Part shown: piece by piece, positions 40,746-50,372 of the stretch
Layout of the letters: every line of letters begins with the position of its first letter
Numbering within the stretch: position 1 is the stretch's first letter
Source of the DNA: Rhizobium esperanzae
GTDB lineage: Bacteria; Pseudomonadota; Alphaproteobacteria; Rhizobiales; Rhizobiaceae
NCBI RefSeq assembly: GCF_002204185.1
Contig: NZ_MXPU01000007.1
Span: forward strand, 248,001 to 312,000
DNA: 64,000 nucleotides
Reading direction: 5' to 3'
Position numbers and translations under genes: made by a program
Notes under the pieces: model-generated
Database searches by the model: none
What the model was told of the DNA's origin: nothing
What the model saw: only the letters and a program-made list of their open reading frames with translations

Positions 40746-41900
40746 ATGCCGGTCGAACATGCCGCCATCATCGGCGCCGGCATTGCCGGGCTGACCGCTG
40801 CGCTTTCGCTGTCCCGGCGGGGCATCAGCTCGGAGATTTTCGAGCAGGCGGATGAACTCGTCGAAGTCGGCGCCGGCTTGCAGGTTTCGCCGAACGCCTC
40901 CCGCATCCTGGCAGACCTCGGCGTCCTCGAGGGACTTTCAAAAGTCTGGCTCGAACCGGAGGCGATCCGGCTGATGTCAGGCGGTTCGCTGCGCCAACTT
41001 GCGGCCGTGCCGGCCGGCAAATTCGCGCGGCAGCGCTGGGGGGCACCCTATGGCGTGCTGCACCGCGCCACATTGCAGAATGCGCTTCTCACCGCAGTCG
41101 AAGCCGATCCGCTCTGCCGGCTTCATCTCGGCGCGCGAATGGAATCGAATTCGCCACCTGTCGAACGGGCCGCCGATGTGGTCCTTGGCGCGGACGGCGT
41201 ATGGTCGAAACTCCGGCACTCCATACCCGGCGGCCCCTCACCGCGCTTTTCCGGCAACATCGCCTACCGCTTCACTATTGCCGAAGACGAGGCGCCGGGT
41301 TTTCTCGACCGGACAAGCGTTTCGGCCTATCTCGGCGGATCGGCGCATCTTGTCTGCTATCCGCTGAAAGAGACCGGCAGCATCAACATGGTGGCGATCA
41401 CCGCCGGCAATGCCGCGCCGCAGGCTTGGGGGAACGAGCCGACGGCAGAGCAGCGCGCGCGGCTCCGGGCGCAGCTTTCCGGTTGGAACAGCGCGATCAT
41501 GTCGCTGCTCGAAAAACAGCCGAAGCTGACGTTCTGGCCGCTCTTCGAAACCACGTCGGGCGCGTGGCAGGACGGCCGCGGGACGGTTCTGATCGGTGAC
41601 GCCGCGCATGCGATGATGCCCTTTGCCGCCCAGGGAGCGGCCATGGCGATCGAAGACGCCTACGAACTTGCCGCGGTTCTTTCAAACCGTCCGGTGGCGG
41701 AAGCAATGGCGCTCTTTGAAAGGCATCGTGCGCCGCGCATTGCAAAGCTTCGCCAGCGCGGCGCCTTCAACAAATTTGCCTATCATGCGAAGGGGCCGAT
41801 CCGGATCGGCCGTGATCTGGTGCTCGGCCTGAAGCCGCCGCAAAGCCTGGCGGCCGATCTCGACTGGATCTACGGCTACCGGGCTCGGAGCACGCTGTAA
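40746..41900 (+). CDS. FAD-dependent monooxygenase
   Basis: Group A flavoprotein hydroxylase of the salicylate/3-hydroxybenzoate hydroxylase type, 384 residues. The FAD-binding AAIIGAGIAGLTAALSLSRRG starts the protein, VLGADGVWSKLR is the DG motif and LIGDAAHAMMPFAAQGA the GD motif. The aromatic substrate is not known; no ring-cleavage gene is nearby. The ATG at 40746 begins the FAD fold; an in-frame start at 40689 overlaps the zinc-finger gene. Confidence 0.9.
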   Translation: MPVEHAAIIGAGIAGLTAALSLSRRGISSEIFEQADELVEVGAGLQVSPNASRILADLGVLEGLSKVWLEPEAIRLMSGGSLRQLAAVPAGKFARQRWGAPYGVLHRATLQNALLTAVEADPLCRLHLGARMESNSPPVERAADVVLGADGVWSKLRHSIPGGPSPRFSGNIAYRFTIAEDEAPGFLDRTSVSAYLGGSAHLVCYPLKETGSINMVAITAGNAAPQAWGNEPTAEQRARLRAQLSGWNSAIMSLLEKQPKLTFWPLFETTSGAWQDGRGTVLIGDAAHAMMPFAAQGAAMAIEDAYELAAVLSNRPVAEAMALFERHRAPRIAKLRQRGAFNKFAYHAKGPIRIGRDLVLGLKPPQSLAADLDWIYGYRARSTL

Positions 41901-41923
41901 GGCGCCGCAAGCGGCCGCAGCCC

Positions 41924-42021
41924 CTAAAGCGCATCGCGATCTTTCAGATTCGCTCATTGCGCTTTAGGTATTTGTTCTACGGATTCGTTACCGCAAAACC
42001 GCTGCACATTTTTGCGCGACA
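41924..42021. repeat. Rhizobial-type intergenic repeat
   Basis: A hairpin with arms CTAAAGCGCA (41924-41933) and TGCGCTTTAG (41958-41967) is followed by TTTGTTCTACGGATT and CGCAAAACCGCTGCAC. The order hairpin, TTTGTTTT-like tract, CGCAAAACCG-like core matches the element at 48039. It sits between convergent genes, where it can also act as a terminator. Confidence 0.7.
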
Positions 42022-42039
42022 TATTTTAGCCGCAACTGC

Positions 42040-43230
42040 TCAGACGGCGCTTGCCGCCGCGAAACCCCGTTCGATATCGGCCTTGAGGTCGGCCACATCT
42101 TCTAGGCCGATCTGCAGGCGGATGACCGGCCCCTCCTTCGGCGCCTTGGCGACCTTGCGGTCGTTCAGATTGGCCTGTAGCGCGAGGCTTTCAAAGCCTC
42201 CCCAGGAATAGCCGAGACCGAAAATCCTGAGCGCGTCGAGGAAGGCGTGGGCCTTCGCCTTGAATTTCTCGGGGCTCTCCGCGGCAAGCACGAAGGAAAA
42301 GATACCGCTGGCGCCCGTAAAATCGCGTTTCCAGATAGTGTGAGAGGGGAAACTCGGCAGCGCCGGATGCAGCACGCGGGCGACATCCTCCCTGCGCTCC
42401 AGCCATTCGGCGATATCAAGCGCGCTTTGATAATGGCGCTCGAGGCGCAGGCCCATGCTGCGCAGTCCGCGCAGGATCTGATAGGCATCGTCGGGCGCTC
42501 CACAGATACCGAGCACGCCGTTCGCCTCCTTCAGCCGCTCCCAGTGCTCGGCATTGGCCGACACCGTTCCGAGCAGGATGTCGGAATGGCCGGATGGATA
42601 TTTGGTCGCTGCATGGATGGAGATGTCGACGCCGTGATCGAGCGGCCTGAAATAGAGCGGCGTCGCCCAGGTATTGTCCATCATGACGACGGCGCCATGG
42701 CGATGGGCGACCGCCGAGATCGCCGGAATATCCTGCATTTCGAAGGTATTGGAACCGGGAGCCTCGGTATGGACGAGCCTGGTGTTCGGCCGGAACAGCG
42801 TTTCGATGCCGCTGCCGATCGCCGGATCGTAATATTCCACCTCGACGCCGAGCCGCTTCAGCATCGTATCGCAGAAATGGCGGGTCGGGCCATAAACCGA
42901 ATCGACGACGAGTGCGTGATCGCCGGCGGCGACGAACCCCAGGAACGGAATGGTGACGGCCGCCAGCCCCGAGGGGACGAGGATCGTGCCGGCAGAACCT
43001 TCGAGCGCATCGATCGCCTCGCAGAGCGCGTCCGTCGTCGGTGTGCCGCGCGTTCCATAGGTGTATTTCTGCGAGCGCGTGTCCATCGTCGCCGCATTCG
43101 GAAACAGGACCGTCGAGGCATGCACGACCGGCGGATTCACGAAGCCGTGATAGTCGAAGGGGTCGTTGCCGATATGGGTCAGGCGGGTGTTGATGCCGGC
43201 GGTCTGCAGCAAGCTGTCTTTGTCTTTCAT
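42040..43230 (-). CDS. metC: Cystathionine beta-lyase
   Basis: PLP enzyme of the Cys/Met-metabolism family, cleaving cystathionine to homocysteine. It has 396 residues. The PLP lysine is in SIHAATKYPSGHSD; other motifs are QKYTYGTRGTPTTDAL, VDSVYGPTRHF and VVMMDNTWATPLYF. The variant motif YTYGTRGTP is typical of the rhizobial MetC group. The ATG at 43230 (MKDKDS) is preferred over 43296. A related lyase on another sulfur amino acid is possible. Divergent from aapJ. Confidence 0.9.
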   Translation of the reverse strand: MKDKDSLLQTAGINTRLTHIGNDPFDYHGFVNPPVVHASTVLFPNAATMDTRSQKYTYGTRGTPTTDALCEAIDALEGSAGTILVPSGLAAVTIPFLGFVAAGDHALVVDSVYGPTRHFCDTMLKRLGVEVEYYDPAIGSGIETLFRPNTRLVHTEAPGSNTFEMQDIPAISAVAHRHGAVVMMDNTWATPLYFRPLDHGVDISIHAATKYPSGHSDILLGTVSANAEHWERLKEANGVLGICGAPDDAYQILRGLRSMGLRLERHYQSALDIAEWLERREDVARVLHPALPSFPSHTIWKRDFTGASGIFSFVLAAESPEKFKAKAHAFLDALRIFGLGYSWGGFESLALQANLNDRKVAKAPKEGPVIRLQIGLEDVADLKADIERGFAAASAV

Positions 43231-43403
43231 GTCGGAAATAGCCTTTGGCGAGGGGCGCAAAACCAGACTTTTGGACGCCTCGACCGGTCCGGTCAACCCC
43301 TCAAGGAAGGGGACAGCAATCGCTAGGTTTTTCTAAATTCGCGTTATTTTTCCGCAATTGGGCGCTCATTTCCTAGCCAACCGCCTTCGAATGTGGCGCA
43401 ATC

Positions 43404-43426
43404 CGGCAAAATGCTGAATTTTGCCG
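43404..43426. promoter_or_regulatory. Inverted repeat between metC and aapJ
   Basis: CGGCAAAAT (43404-43412) and ATTTTGCCG (43418-43426) form a perfect 9-base inverted repeat with a 5-base centre in the 348-bp divergent promoter region. Its size and spacing suit a dimeric repressor or activator site. No regulator gene is adjacent. Confidence 0.45.
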
Positions 43427-43578
43427 CAATTATTGATGGCGACACTTGACCATGGTGACATTTGCGACTGTGATAGGGTACTCGCGCCGGGAGGGTGTCG
43501 AGACGATGGGGGTGGCAGAGTTTTCCGCCGGAACGCCCCACAAGAAAATATAATACAACGGAAAAGGTTGGGAAAAAA

Positions 43579-44604
43579 ATGAAGAACAAGCTTCTGTCCG
43601 CCACGATCGGCGCAGCAGTTTTCGCTCTTGGCGCCTCGGCTGCTTCGGCCACGACTCTCGGTGATGTAAAGGCAAAGGGTTTCATTCAGTGCGGCGTCAA
43701 CACCGGTCTCGCCGGCTTCGCAGCGCCTGACGCTTCCGGCAACTGGGCGGGCTTCGACGTCGACTTCTGCAAGGCTGTCGCTTCGGCCGTGTTCGGCGAC
43801 CCCACCAAGGTGAAGTTCACGCCGCTCAGCGCCGCCAATCGCTTCCCTGCCCTGCAGTCGGGCGAAATCGACGTCCTCGCCCGCAATACGACCTGGTCGA
43901 TCAACCGCGATACGGCACTCGGCCTGAACTTCCGTTTCGTCAACTATTATGACGGCCAGGGCTTCATGGTCCGCAAGAGCCTGAACGTGAAGTCCGCATT
44001 GGAACTCTCCGGCGCGTCCGTGTGCGTCCAGTCGGGCACGACCACCGAGCTCAACCTCGCCGATTATTTCAAGGCGAACAATCTTCAGTACAATCCGGTC
44101 GTCTTCGAAAAGCTGGACGAGGTCAACGCCGCCTATGACGCCGGCCGTTGTGACGTCTACACCACCGACCAGTCCGGTCTGTATTCGCTGCGCCTGACAT
44201 TGAAGAACCCGGACGAACACGCGATCCTGCCGGAAATCATCTCCAAGGAACCGCTCGCCCCGGCTGTTCGTCAGGGTGACGACCAGTGGTTCGATATCGT
44301 CAGCTGGGTCGGCTATGCCATGATCAATGCTGAAGAATTCGGCATCACGCAGGCCAATGTCGACGACATGAAGAACTCGCCGAACCCTGACATCAAGCGC
44401 TTCCTCGGCGTCGAAGCGGATACCAAGATCGGCACCGATCTCGGTCTGACCAACGACTGGGCTTACAACATCGTCAAGAACGTCGGCAATTACGGCGAAG
44501 TCTTCGAGCGCAACATCGGCCAGGGCAGCCCGCTCAAGATTGCGCGCGGCCTTAACGCCCTGTGGAACAAGGGCGGCATTCAGTACGCTCCGCCGGTTCG
44601 CTGA
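43579..44604 (+). CDS. aapJ: General L-amino acid ABC transporter, substrate-binding protein
   Basis: Periplasmic binding protein of the broad-range amino-acid permease known from R. leguminosarum. The 341 residues include a signal peptide (MKNKLLSATIGAAVFALGASAASA), then VKAKGFIQCGVNTGLAGFAAPD and the SBP_bac_3 fold with ISWVGYAMINAEEFGIT near the end. The ATG at 43579 follows AAAAGGTTGGGAAA. First gene of aapJQMP. The system takes up most L-amino acids and matters in symbiotic nitrogen exchange. Confidence 0.97.
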   Translation: MKNKLLSATIGAAVFALGASAASATTLGDVKAKGFIQCGVNTGLAGFAAPDASGNWAGFDVDFCKAVASAVFGDPTKVKFTPLSAANRFPALQSGEIDVLARNTTWSINRDTALGLNFRFVNYYDGQGFMVRKSLNVKSALELSGASVCVQSGTTTELNLADYFKANNLQYNPVVFEKLDEVNAAYDAGRCDVYTTDQSGLYSLRLTLKNPDEHAILPEIISKEPLAPAVRQGDDQWFDIVSWVGYAMINAEEFGITQANVDDMKNSPNPDIKRFLGVEADTKIGTDLGLTNDWAYNIVKNVGNYGEVFERNIGQGSPLKIARGLNALWNKGGIQYAPPVR

Positions 44605-44624
44605 GCGGCATCACGCATTAAGCC

Positions 44625-44648
44625 GGAAAGGCGGGCGACCGCCTTTCC
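44625..44648 (+). terminator. Stem-loop between aapJ and aapQ
   Basis: GGAAAGGCGG, GCGA tetraloop, CCGCCTTTCC is a perfect 10-pair stem without a T-run. Such hairpins after binding-protein genes usually stabilise the upstream mRNA and lower expression of the membrane genes. Confidence 0.75.
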
Positions 44649-44680
44649 CCTCCAATAAAAAAGCTCCGAAAAGGAGCGTA

Positions 44681-45901
44681 ATGGGGAATTGGCCAGGCAT
44701 GACGCATCAGGCTTTGGATTCAACACGTGTATCCAGGAGCGGCTGGAGCCTTCAGTCCGCCCTCTACGACCCAACAATTCGGGGCATTTTCTTCCAGGTT
44801 CTCACCATCGTCCTGCTGGTCGTCTTCGTCTGGTGGGTCGCGCACAACACTGCCGTCAATCTGGCGCGCGCCAATATCGCGTCGGGATTCGGCTTTCTGA
44901 ACGGCCGCGCCGGCTTCGAAGTCGGTCAGTCGCTGATCGCCTATTCAAGCGATTCGACCTATGGCCGGGCGCTGGTCGTCGGTCTTCTGAATACGATCCT
45001 GATCGCCGTTACCGGCATCATCACCGCCACCATCATCGGCTTCATCATCGGCATCGGCCGTTTGTCGCGGAACTGGCTGGTTGCCAAGCTGTGTACGGTC
45101 TATGTGGAAGTTTTCCGCAATATTCCGCCGCTGCTCGTGATCTTCTTCTGGTATTCGGGCGTTCTGGCAGTTCTGCCGAATGCGCGCGAGTCGCTGCATT
45201 TGCCACTCGGATCCTATCTGAACAATCGCGGCCTTGCCTTCCCCAAGCCGGTTTTCGGTGAGGGTTTCTGGCTCGTCGGCGTCGCCTTTGTCATCGCGAT
45301 CATCGCCGTCATCGCAACGGCCCGATGGGCGCATCGTCGGCAGGCGGCCACTGGTCAGCCGTTCCACACGATCTGGGCTTCGATCGGCCTGCTGATCGGC
45401 CTGCCGCTGATCGCCTTCCTGCTCGCAGGCGCGCCGCTTTCCTTCGATTATCCGATCGTGGGCAAATTCAACCTCACCGGCGGCTCCGTCGTCGGGCCGG
45501 AATTCATGTCGCTCTTCCTGGCACTCTCCTTCTACACCGCTGCCTTCATCGCCGAAATCGTGCGCGCAGGCATTCGCGGTGTGCCGAAGGGACAGACCGA
45601 AGCTGCAGCCGCACTCGGGCTTCACCCCTCGTCGATCACCCGGCTGGTCGTCATTCCGCAGGCCTTCCGCATCATCATTCCGCCGCTGAGCAGCCAGTAT
45701 CTCAATCTGACCAAGAACTCGTCGCTGGCGATCGCCATCGGTTTTGCCGATCTCGTCGCCGTCGGCAGCACGACGCTGAACCAGACCGGTCAGGCTGTCG
45801 AGGTGATCCTTATCTGGATGGTTATTTACCTCAGCCTCAGCGTCGTAACTTCGTTGTTGATGAACTGGTTCAATGCCAAGATGGCGCTGGTGGAGAGGTA
45901 A
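44681..45901 (+). CDS. aapQ: General L-amino acid ABC transporter, permease AapQ
   Basis: Inner-membrane permease subunit, 406 residues from this start. It has about eight membrane segments and the permease signature [23 protein letters not shown] that docks the ATPase. AAGGAGCGTA lies directly before the ATG at 44681; a second in-frame ATG at 44699 would give 400 residues. The stop is one base before the aapM ATG. Confidence 0.96.
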   Translation: MGNWPGMTHQALDSTRVSRSGWSLQSALYDPTIRGIFFQVLTIVLLVVFVWWVAHNTAVNLARANIASGFGFLNGRAGFEVGQSLIAYSSDSTYGRALVVGLLNTILIAVTGIITATIIGFIIGIGRLSRNWLVAKLCTVYVEVFRNIPPLLVIFFWYSGVLAVLPNARESLHLPLGSYLNNRGLAFPKPVFGEGFWLVGVAFVIAIIAVIATARWAHRRQAATGQPFHTIWASIGLLIGLPLIAFLLAGAPLSFDYPIVGKFNLTGGSVVGPEFMSLFLALSFYTAAFIAEIVRAGIRGVPKGQTEAAAALGLHPSSITRLVVIPQAFRIIIPPLSSQYLNLTKNSSLAIAIGFADLVAVGSTTLNQTGQAVEVILIWMVIYLSLSVVTSLLMNWFNAKMALVER

Positions 45902-45902
45902 G

Positions 45903-47048
45903 ATGAGCAACGCTTTCGTCAGAACCGCCATACTGGCGCCGGAACCGCCGCCCTCGGCAGAGAAAGGCCCGGTCGCTTGGATTCGGCGTAACCTGCTTGC
46001 GACCCCCAAGGACATGGTCCTTACCATCCTGGCGCTGGTCTTTGTCGTTTGGGCCCTCCTGCACGCGCTCGACTGGCTCTTCGTGCAGGCGGTTTGGAGC
46101 GGCCCGGACCGCACCTTCTGCGCCACTGCCGTACAGGGTGGCATCCAGCCGGATGGCTGGAGCGGCGCATGCTGGGCCTTCGTCAATGCCAAATTCGACC
46201 AGTTCATCTTTGGACGTTATCCGCTCGACGAGCGCTGGCGCCCGACGCTGGTCGGCATTCTTTTCGTACTCCTGTTGGTGCCGATGCTCATCCCTTCGGC
46301 GCCACGCAAGGGCGTCAACGCCCTCCTGCTCTTCGGCGTGCTGCCGATCGTTTCCTTCTTTCTGCTTTACGGCGGATTTGGCCTGGAAATCGTCGAGACC
46401 CCACTCTGGGGCGGGCTGCTGGTGACGCTGGTGCTCTCTTTCGTCGGCATCGCCGTCTCCTTCCCTCTCGGCATCATCCTGGCGCTCGGAAGGCGCTCGC
46501 AGATGCCGGTCATCCGCACGTTCTGCGTCGTTTTCATCGAAGTCGTCCGCGGCGTGCCGCTGATTACCGTCCTGTTCATGGCGAGCGTCATGCTGCCGCT
46601 TTTCCTGCCGGCCGGCTGGACGGTAGACAAGCTCTTGCGCGCGATCATCGGGGTATCGATCTTCGCCTCCGCCTATATGGCGGAAGTCATCCGCGGCGGC
46701 CTGCAGGCTATTCCCAAGGGCCAGTTCGAGGGCGCGGATTCGCTCGGGTTGGGCTACTGGCAGAAAATGCGGTTGGTGATCATGCCGCAGGCAATCAAGC
46801 TGGTGATCCCCGGCATCGTCAACACCTTCATCGGCATGTTCAAGGACACCTCGCTGGTATCGATCATCAGCATGTTCGACCTTCTCGGCATCGTTCGCCT
46901 CAACTTCGTCGATCCGAACTGGGCAACCGCAGTAACGCCGCTGACGGGGCTGATATTCGCTGGCTTCGCCTTCTGGCTTTTCTGCTTCGGCATGTCGCGC
47001 TATTCAGCATTCATCGAACGTCACCTCGACACCGGCCACAAACGATAA
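45903..47048 (+). CDS. aapM: General L-amino acid ABC transporter, permease AapM
   Basis: Second permease subunit, 381 residues, pairing with AapQ. Several membrane segments and the docking signature [23 protein letters not shown] are present near the C-terminus. The ATG at 45903 immediately follows the aapQ stop, so translation is coupled. The large periplasmic insert with cysteines ([18 protein letters not shown]) is typical of this subfamily. Confidence 0.96.
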   Translation: MSNAFVRTAILAPEPPPSAEKGPVAWIRRNLLATPKDMVLTILALVFVVWALLHALDWLFVQAVWSGPDRTFCATAVQGGIQPDGWSGACWAFVNAKFDQFIFGRYPLDERWRPTLVGILFVLLLVPMLIPSAPRKGVNALLLFGVLPIVSFFLLYGGFGLEIVETPLWGGLLVTLVLSFVGIAVSFPLGIILALGRRSQMPVIRTFCVVFIEVVRGVPLITVLFMASVMLPLFLPAGWTVDKLLRAIIGVSIFASAYMAEVIRGGLQAIPKGQFEGADSLGLGYWQKMRLVIMPQAIKLVIPGIVNTFIGMFKDTSLVSIISMFDLLGIVRLNFVDPNWATAVTPLTGLIFAGFAFWLFCFGMSRYSAFIERHLDTGHKR

Positions 47049-47065
47049 GAATGAGGGAAATAATC

Positions 47066-47839
47066 ATGGCTGAAGCTCCAGCTAAGAAGCTCACCGTTTC
47101 CGCAACGGAAGTGGCGATCGAAATCATCAACATGAACAAGTGGTACGGCGATTTCCACGTGCTGCGCGACATCAACCTGAAGGTCATGCGCGGCGAACGC
47201 ATCGTCATCGCCGGCCCGTCCGGTTCGGGCAAATCGACGATGATCCGCTGCATCAACCGTCTCGAAGAGCACCAGAAGGGCCAGATCATCGTCGACGGCA
47301 CCGAGCTCACCAACGATCTGAAGAAGATCGACGAGGTGCGCCGCGAGGTCGGCATGGTATTCCAGCACTTCAACCTCTTCCCGCACCTGACGATTCTCGA
47401 AAATTGCACGCTGGCGCCGATCTGGGTGCGCAAGATGCCGAAGAAGCAGGCGGAAGAAATCGCCATGCACTTCCTGAAGCGGGTCAAGATCCCCGAACAG
47501 GCCAACAAATATCCGGGCCAGCTTTCCGGCGGTCAGCAGCAGCGCGTGGCCATCGCCCGGTCGCTCTGCATGAACCCGAAGATCATGCTGTTCGACGAGC
47601 CGACTTCGGCGCTCGATCCGGAAATGATCAAGGAGGTGCTCGACACCATGGTCGGCCTCGCGGAGGAAGGAATGACCATGCTCTGCGTCACCCACGAAAT
47701 GGGTTTTGCCCGCCAGGTCGCCAACCGCGTCATCTTCATGGATCAGGGCCAGATCGTCGAGCAGAATTCGCCAGCCGAATTCTTCGACAATCCGCAGCAC
47801 GAGCGCACCAAGCTGTTCCTCAGCCAAATCCTGCACTGA
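47066..47839 (+). CDS. aapP: General L-amino acid ABC transporter, ATPase AapP
   Basis: ATP-binding subunit, 257 residues. Walker A is GPSGSGKST, the Q-loop [12 protein letters not shown], the signature LSGGQQQR, Walker [15 protein letters not shown] and the switch histidine in CVTHEMGFA. The ATG at 47066 follows GAGGGAAAT. It ends the operon, with a terminator-like hairpin 25 bases on. Confidence 0.97.
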   Translation: MAEAPAKKLTVSATEVAIEIINMNKWYGDFHVLRDINLKVMRGERIVIAGPSGSGKSTMIRCINRLEEHQKGQIIVDGTELTNDLKKIDEVRREVGMVFQHFNLFPHLTILENCTLAPIWVRKMPKKQAEEIAMHFLKRVKIPEQANKYPGQLSGGQQQRVAIARSLCMNPKIMLFDEPTSALDPEMIKEVLDTMVGLAEEGMTMLCVTHEMGFARQVANRVIFMDQGQIVEQNSPAEFFDNPQHERTKLFLSQILH

Positions 47840-47864
47840 CCCCGAATGCTGAACTTATTGGAGG

Positions 47865-47896
47865 CCCGCCGCACCTTTTGGGTTCGGCGGGTCTTT
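47865..47896 (+). terminator. Terminator of the aap operon
   Basis: CCCGCCG and CGGCGGG with a 13-base loop, followed by TCTTT, 25 bases after the aapP stop. The T-run is weak. Confidence 0.65.
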
Positions 47897-48038
47897 CATG
47901 TTCAGCGGGCGGCGGCGGCCTGCAACAGATTGCAGACACCGGCAGGACGGGAATCGCCGCCGCCCGGCGGAAGGTGCGGGCTGATCTCCTGGATTGATCC
48001 ATTGAGAGGCCGCCGCGCTGGCGGTCCCGGCCATACCG

Positions 48039-48146
48039 AGAGCGGTTCAGCTTTTTCATGGAAGCGCAGAACCGCTCTAAGTTTTTGTTTTTACACAATT
48101 CCGGGACGGAAAACGTTTCACACTTTTCCTGGAATTGCTCCAGCAC
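48039..48146. repeat. Rhizobial-type intergenic repeat
   Basis: Arms AGAGCGGTTC (48039-48048) and GAACCGCTCT (48069-48078) form a hairpin. TTTTTGTTTTTACACAATTC, then AAAACGTTTCACACTTTTC and GGAATTGCTCC follow. The layout equals that of the repeat at 41924. It fills the 390-bp gap after aapP, which otherwise holds nothing I can identify. Confidence 0.75.
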
Positions 48147-48230
48147 CCCATCCCTCTTGCCCGCAGGCGTTGAAACAAATAACCTCCCGCTCGATTACTT
48201 CGATGATCAACCAGAGGAGAACTAAACCCA

Positions 48231-48542
48231 ATGAGATTGATGGCAGTCGTTGGCGTTGCACTTAGCCTGGGCTGTATTTCGGCCGCAGAATCTCCTTCAA
48301 ACTATCAATCCTACAGTGGCGTACGGGTCGACACAGACCCTGCCCTCCTCTCTCGATACGACAAAGCTCTTCAGTGGTGCGTGCCGGAGGCAGGCTCATG
48401 GCGACGCGGGTCGCCGGATCCGCAGAGCCTGCACTATAACGCGGCGCTCAGAAATTGCCTCTACAGGCGCGGCTTTGTCGATCGAGGCGTCTACGCTTAC
48501 CCCATCCCCAAGATTTACTTCGATCATTTCCTGGATCGCTGA
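48231..48542 (+). CDS. Small exported protein, unknown function
   Basis: A 103-residue protein not recognised as a known family. It begins with a short signal peptide (MRLMAVVGVALSLGCISAAES), and the Gly-Cys in LGCIS could allow lipoprotein processing. The mature part has two cysteines and aromatic residues (ALQWCVPEAG, CLYRRGFVDRGVYAYP). AGAGGAGAA upstream of the ATG supports expression. A palindrome AGAACCG-AA-CGGTTCT (48543-48558) follows the stop directly. Confidence 0.6.
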   Translation: MRLMAVVGVALSLGCISAAESPSNYQSYSGVRVDTDPALLSRYDKALQWCVPEAGSWRRGSPDPQSLHYNAALRNCLYRRGFVDRGVYAYPIPKIYFDHFLDR

Positions 48543-48792
48543 GAAGAACCGAACGGTTCTAGTTTGCCATAGGACTTCAAAAGCCGGGAACACAAGCCCG
48601 GCTGTATCGGCGTGGCTTGTCGACGGCGGCCGCATATCAGCTTTTGGCGCTGTCGGATGGCCGGCCCTTGCCGTCCGGCATTTACCACGGGATGGTGGAA
48701 GCTGCAGCGCGGCTTTCAGGGCAACCGGAGCAGCGGGATTGGACCGAGCTCCATAAGTGCGGAGATCGGGAGTTGCGAGCTGGATGCGAACC

Positions 48793-49185
48793 TCAACCGA
48801 CGGTCGACACCGCATGTACTTTCATGTCATCTCGAACTTCGTAGAACTTGCTGCGGTCGATATAGATAAAATGGCAGCTTGGCTTTTCGCCTTTGCCGGC
48901 AGAACAGGCCTTATCCCCCTTGAAGGTGAGTTTCGTTTTCACGTCGATCGTTTTGCCGCCGACATCGGCCTTGCCGGTAATGGTCCCCTTCTTCCAACTC
49001 CAAACGAGTTCGGCGGTCACAGGCTTTTCGAGATCGACAATCTCTACCTTCACATGCTTGCCATCAGCAAAAGCTTTGAACTCGTCCATTGTAGCCTTTT
49101 TGGCCCCCGCAGGAAGATCAACCGCGTAGGCGTTCATTGCAGTTAGAAATGCAGCGGCGCTGATGCTCAAAAAGATCGTTCTCAT
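48793..49185 (-). CDS. Small periplasmic protein, unknown function
   Basis: A 130-residue protein with a clear signal peptide (MRTIFLSISAAAFLTAMNAYA). The mature domain is lysine-rich and beta-like (KKATMDEFKAFADGKHVKVEI; WSWKKGTITGKADVGGKTID) with two cysteines in KACSAGKGEKPSCHF that may pair. It resembles short rhizobial periplasmic proteins of unknown role. The following 306 bases (49186-49491) show no gene. Confidence 0.65.
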   Translation of the reverse strand: MRTIFLSISAAAFLTAMNAYAVDLPAGAKKATMDEFKAFADGKHVKVEIVDLEKPVTAELVWSWKKGTITGKADVGGKTIDVKTKLTFKGDKACSAGKGEKPSCHFIYIDRSKFYEVRDDMKVHAVSTVG

Positions 49186-49491
49186 ACTCGCCCCCTAAGA
49201 ATTGACCAGGGAGGGTATACGTTGTCGACGGCAGCAGCATCCCACCTATTGCGACTAGAGGCAGTATAGCGCAGATCTAACATATATAATCCCACGATAT
49301 TTCAACTTTCTGGCGACACCCTCAGAATTTCTGTCTTTGTCTTGGCTGCCACGCACCACACGAAATAAACCTCTTGCGACGATTACTTTTTATCTTGGAT
49401 AATATTATTCGCGTCTGCGATGTATCAAAGATGACCTCCATAAACCTGCTTGCCGCCTGCATGACGACATGACAGCCAAACCGAAATCGTC

Positions 49492-49683
49492 ATGGCTCCG
49501 GTATCGGAAAGACCAGCCACGAAGAAGATGGATCTTTCCCTAGCTATACAACAACTGCGAGGCCGAGAGCGTCTGAACATCACTGTGCCGTTCGATGTGC
49601 CGCCAAAGGACCCCGCGCCGGAATTGGGTTCGGCCGCCTCCACGCCAGATGAGGTGTCCGAGCAAATTTCCCTTGTAATCTAG
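49492..49683 (+). CDS. Short hypothetical protein, doubtful
   Basis: A 63-residue frame with possible inner start at 49528 (MDLSLAIQQLRGRERL). Composition is protein-like (ITVPFDVPPKDPAPELGS) but there is no clear ribosome-binding site and no family I know. It could be chance. Confidence 0.3.
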   Translation: MAPVSERPATKKMDLSLAIQQLRGRERLNITVPFDVPPKDPAPELGSAASTPDEVSEQISLVI

Positions 49684-50372
49684 CGATGTGACCCCGAGCC
49701 ATGGATGAATTGCCCCGCCCACCCTCTCCAAAGTGGCGGGGTTCGAGTTCAGGATTGTTCGGGATACGCCACCACTTGAGCGGTGTCTTTCGGCGCGATC
49801 ACACGCATTCGATGCCGTTGCGCTGAGTATAGGCGTCTGCCAGAGCCTGCGCTTCGAAGGCGAATTTCACCTGCTGGCATGTGTCTGCGGAGGAGCGGTG
49901 TGCCCATTATCTAATCAGTCTTGAAAGCGACTCATGATCGAATCGAGCACCCCGGAGAGGGTGCTGGCCATGCCACGGCCATGTCAATTACCCCCAATCG
50001 TGAAGGCGAAGCTGCCAAAAATTGAAAAATTCAGAAAAAATGTTGATCCCGCCTTGGCGGCAGGATTCCAGTCACGTCCATCAGATTTTCCTAATCTTTT
50101 CAATGGGCGGGCCTCGCTCTGGTTGCAGAAAGAATAATTCGCGGGAAGCGAGATATATATTTTGTCCCAATTTGGGCAAATCGGATTTCGGCAAATATTT
50201 CAAAATGTAACTTGGGAGTGATCTGGATATTGTGGCAGCAATATGGCTATGTTTCTCAAGTACTTACTGTTTAGATGCTGTTGCGCCCTTCAGAACCTCG
50301 TCCTATAAACCCCGCCGCAAGACATGATTAACCACAAAATATTAGACAACGCTGAAGTTGAGGAACAAAACC
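49684..50372. other. 690-bp intergenic region before the RTX gene
   Basis: No complete gene is supported. A frame on the minus strand at 49799-49906 (FAFEAQALADAYTQRNGIE) looks like a gene end but has no start. The last 200 bases are AT-rich and probably hold the promoter of the secreted protein gene at 50373. Confidence 0.5.

Noticed and set aside
43454..43470. Possible sigma-54 promoter of aapJ
   Set aside because: TGGTGACATTTGC has GG and GC too close together (8 instead of 10 bases) for a -24/-12 element.
46049..47065. Long upstream extension of the aapP frame
   Set aside because: It lies inside aapM in another frame; aapP starts at 47066 with a proper ribosome-binding site and family N-terminus.
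48617..48844. 75-codon frame on the plus strand with protein-like start
   Set aside because: TTG start, no ribosome-binding site, and it runs into the end of the better supported minus-strand gene at 48793.
49799..49906. Minus-strand frame reading FAFEAQALADAYTQRNGIECV
   Set aside because: No start codon and a stop directly upstream; at most a gene scrap.
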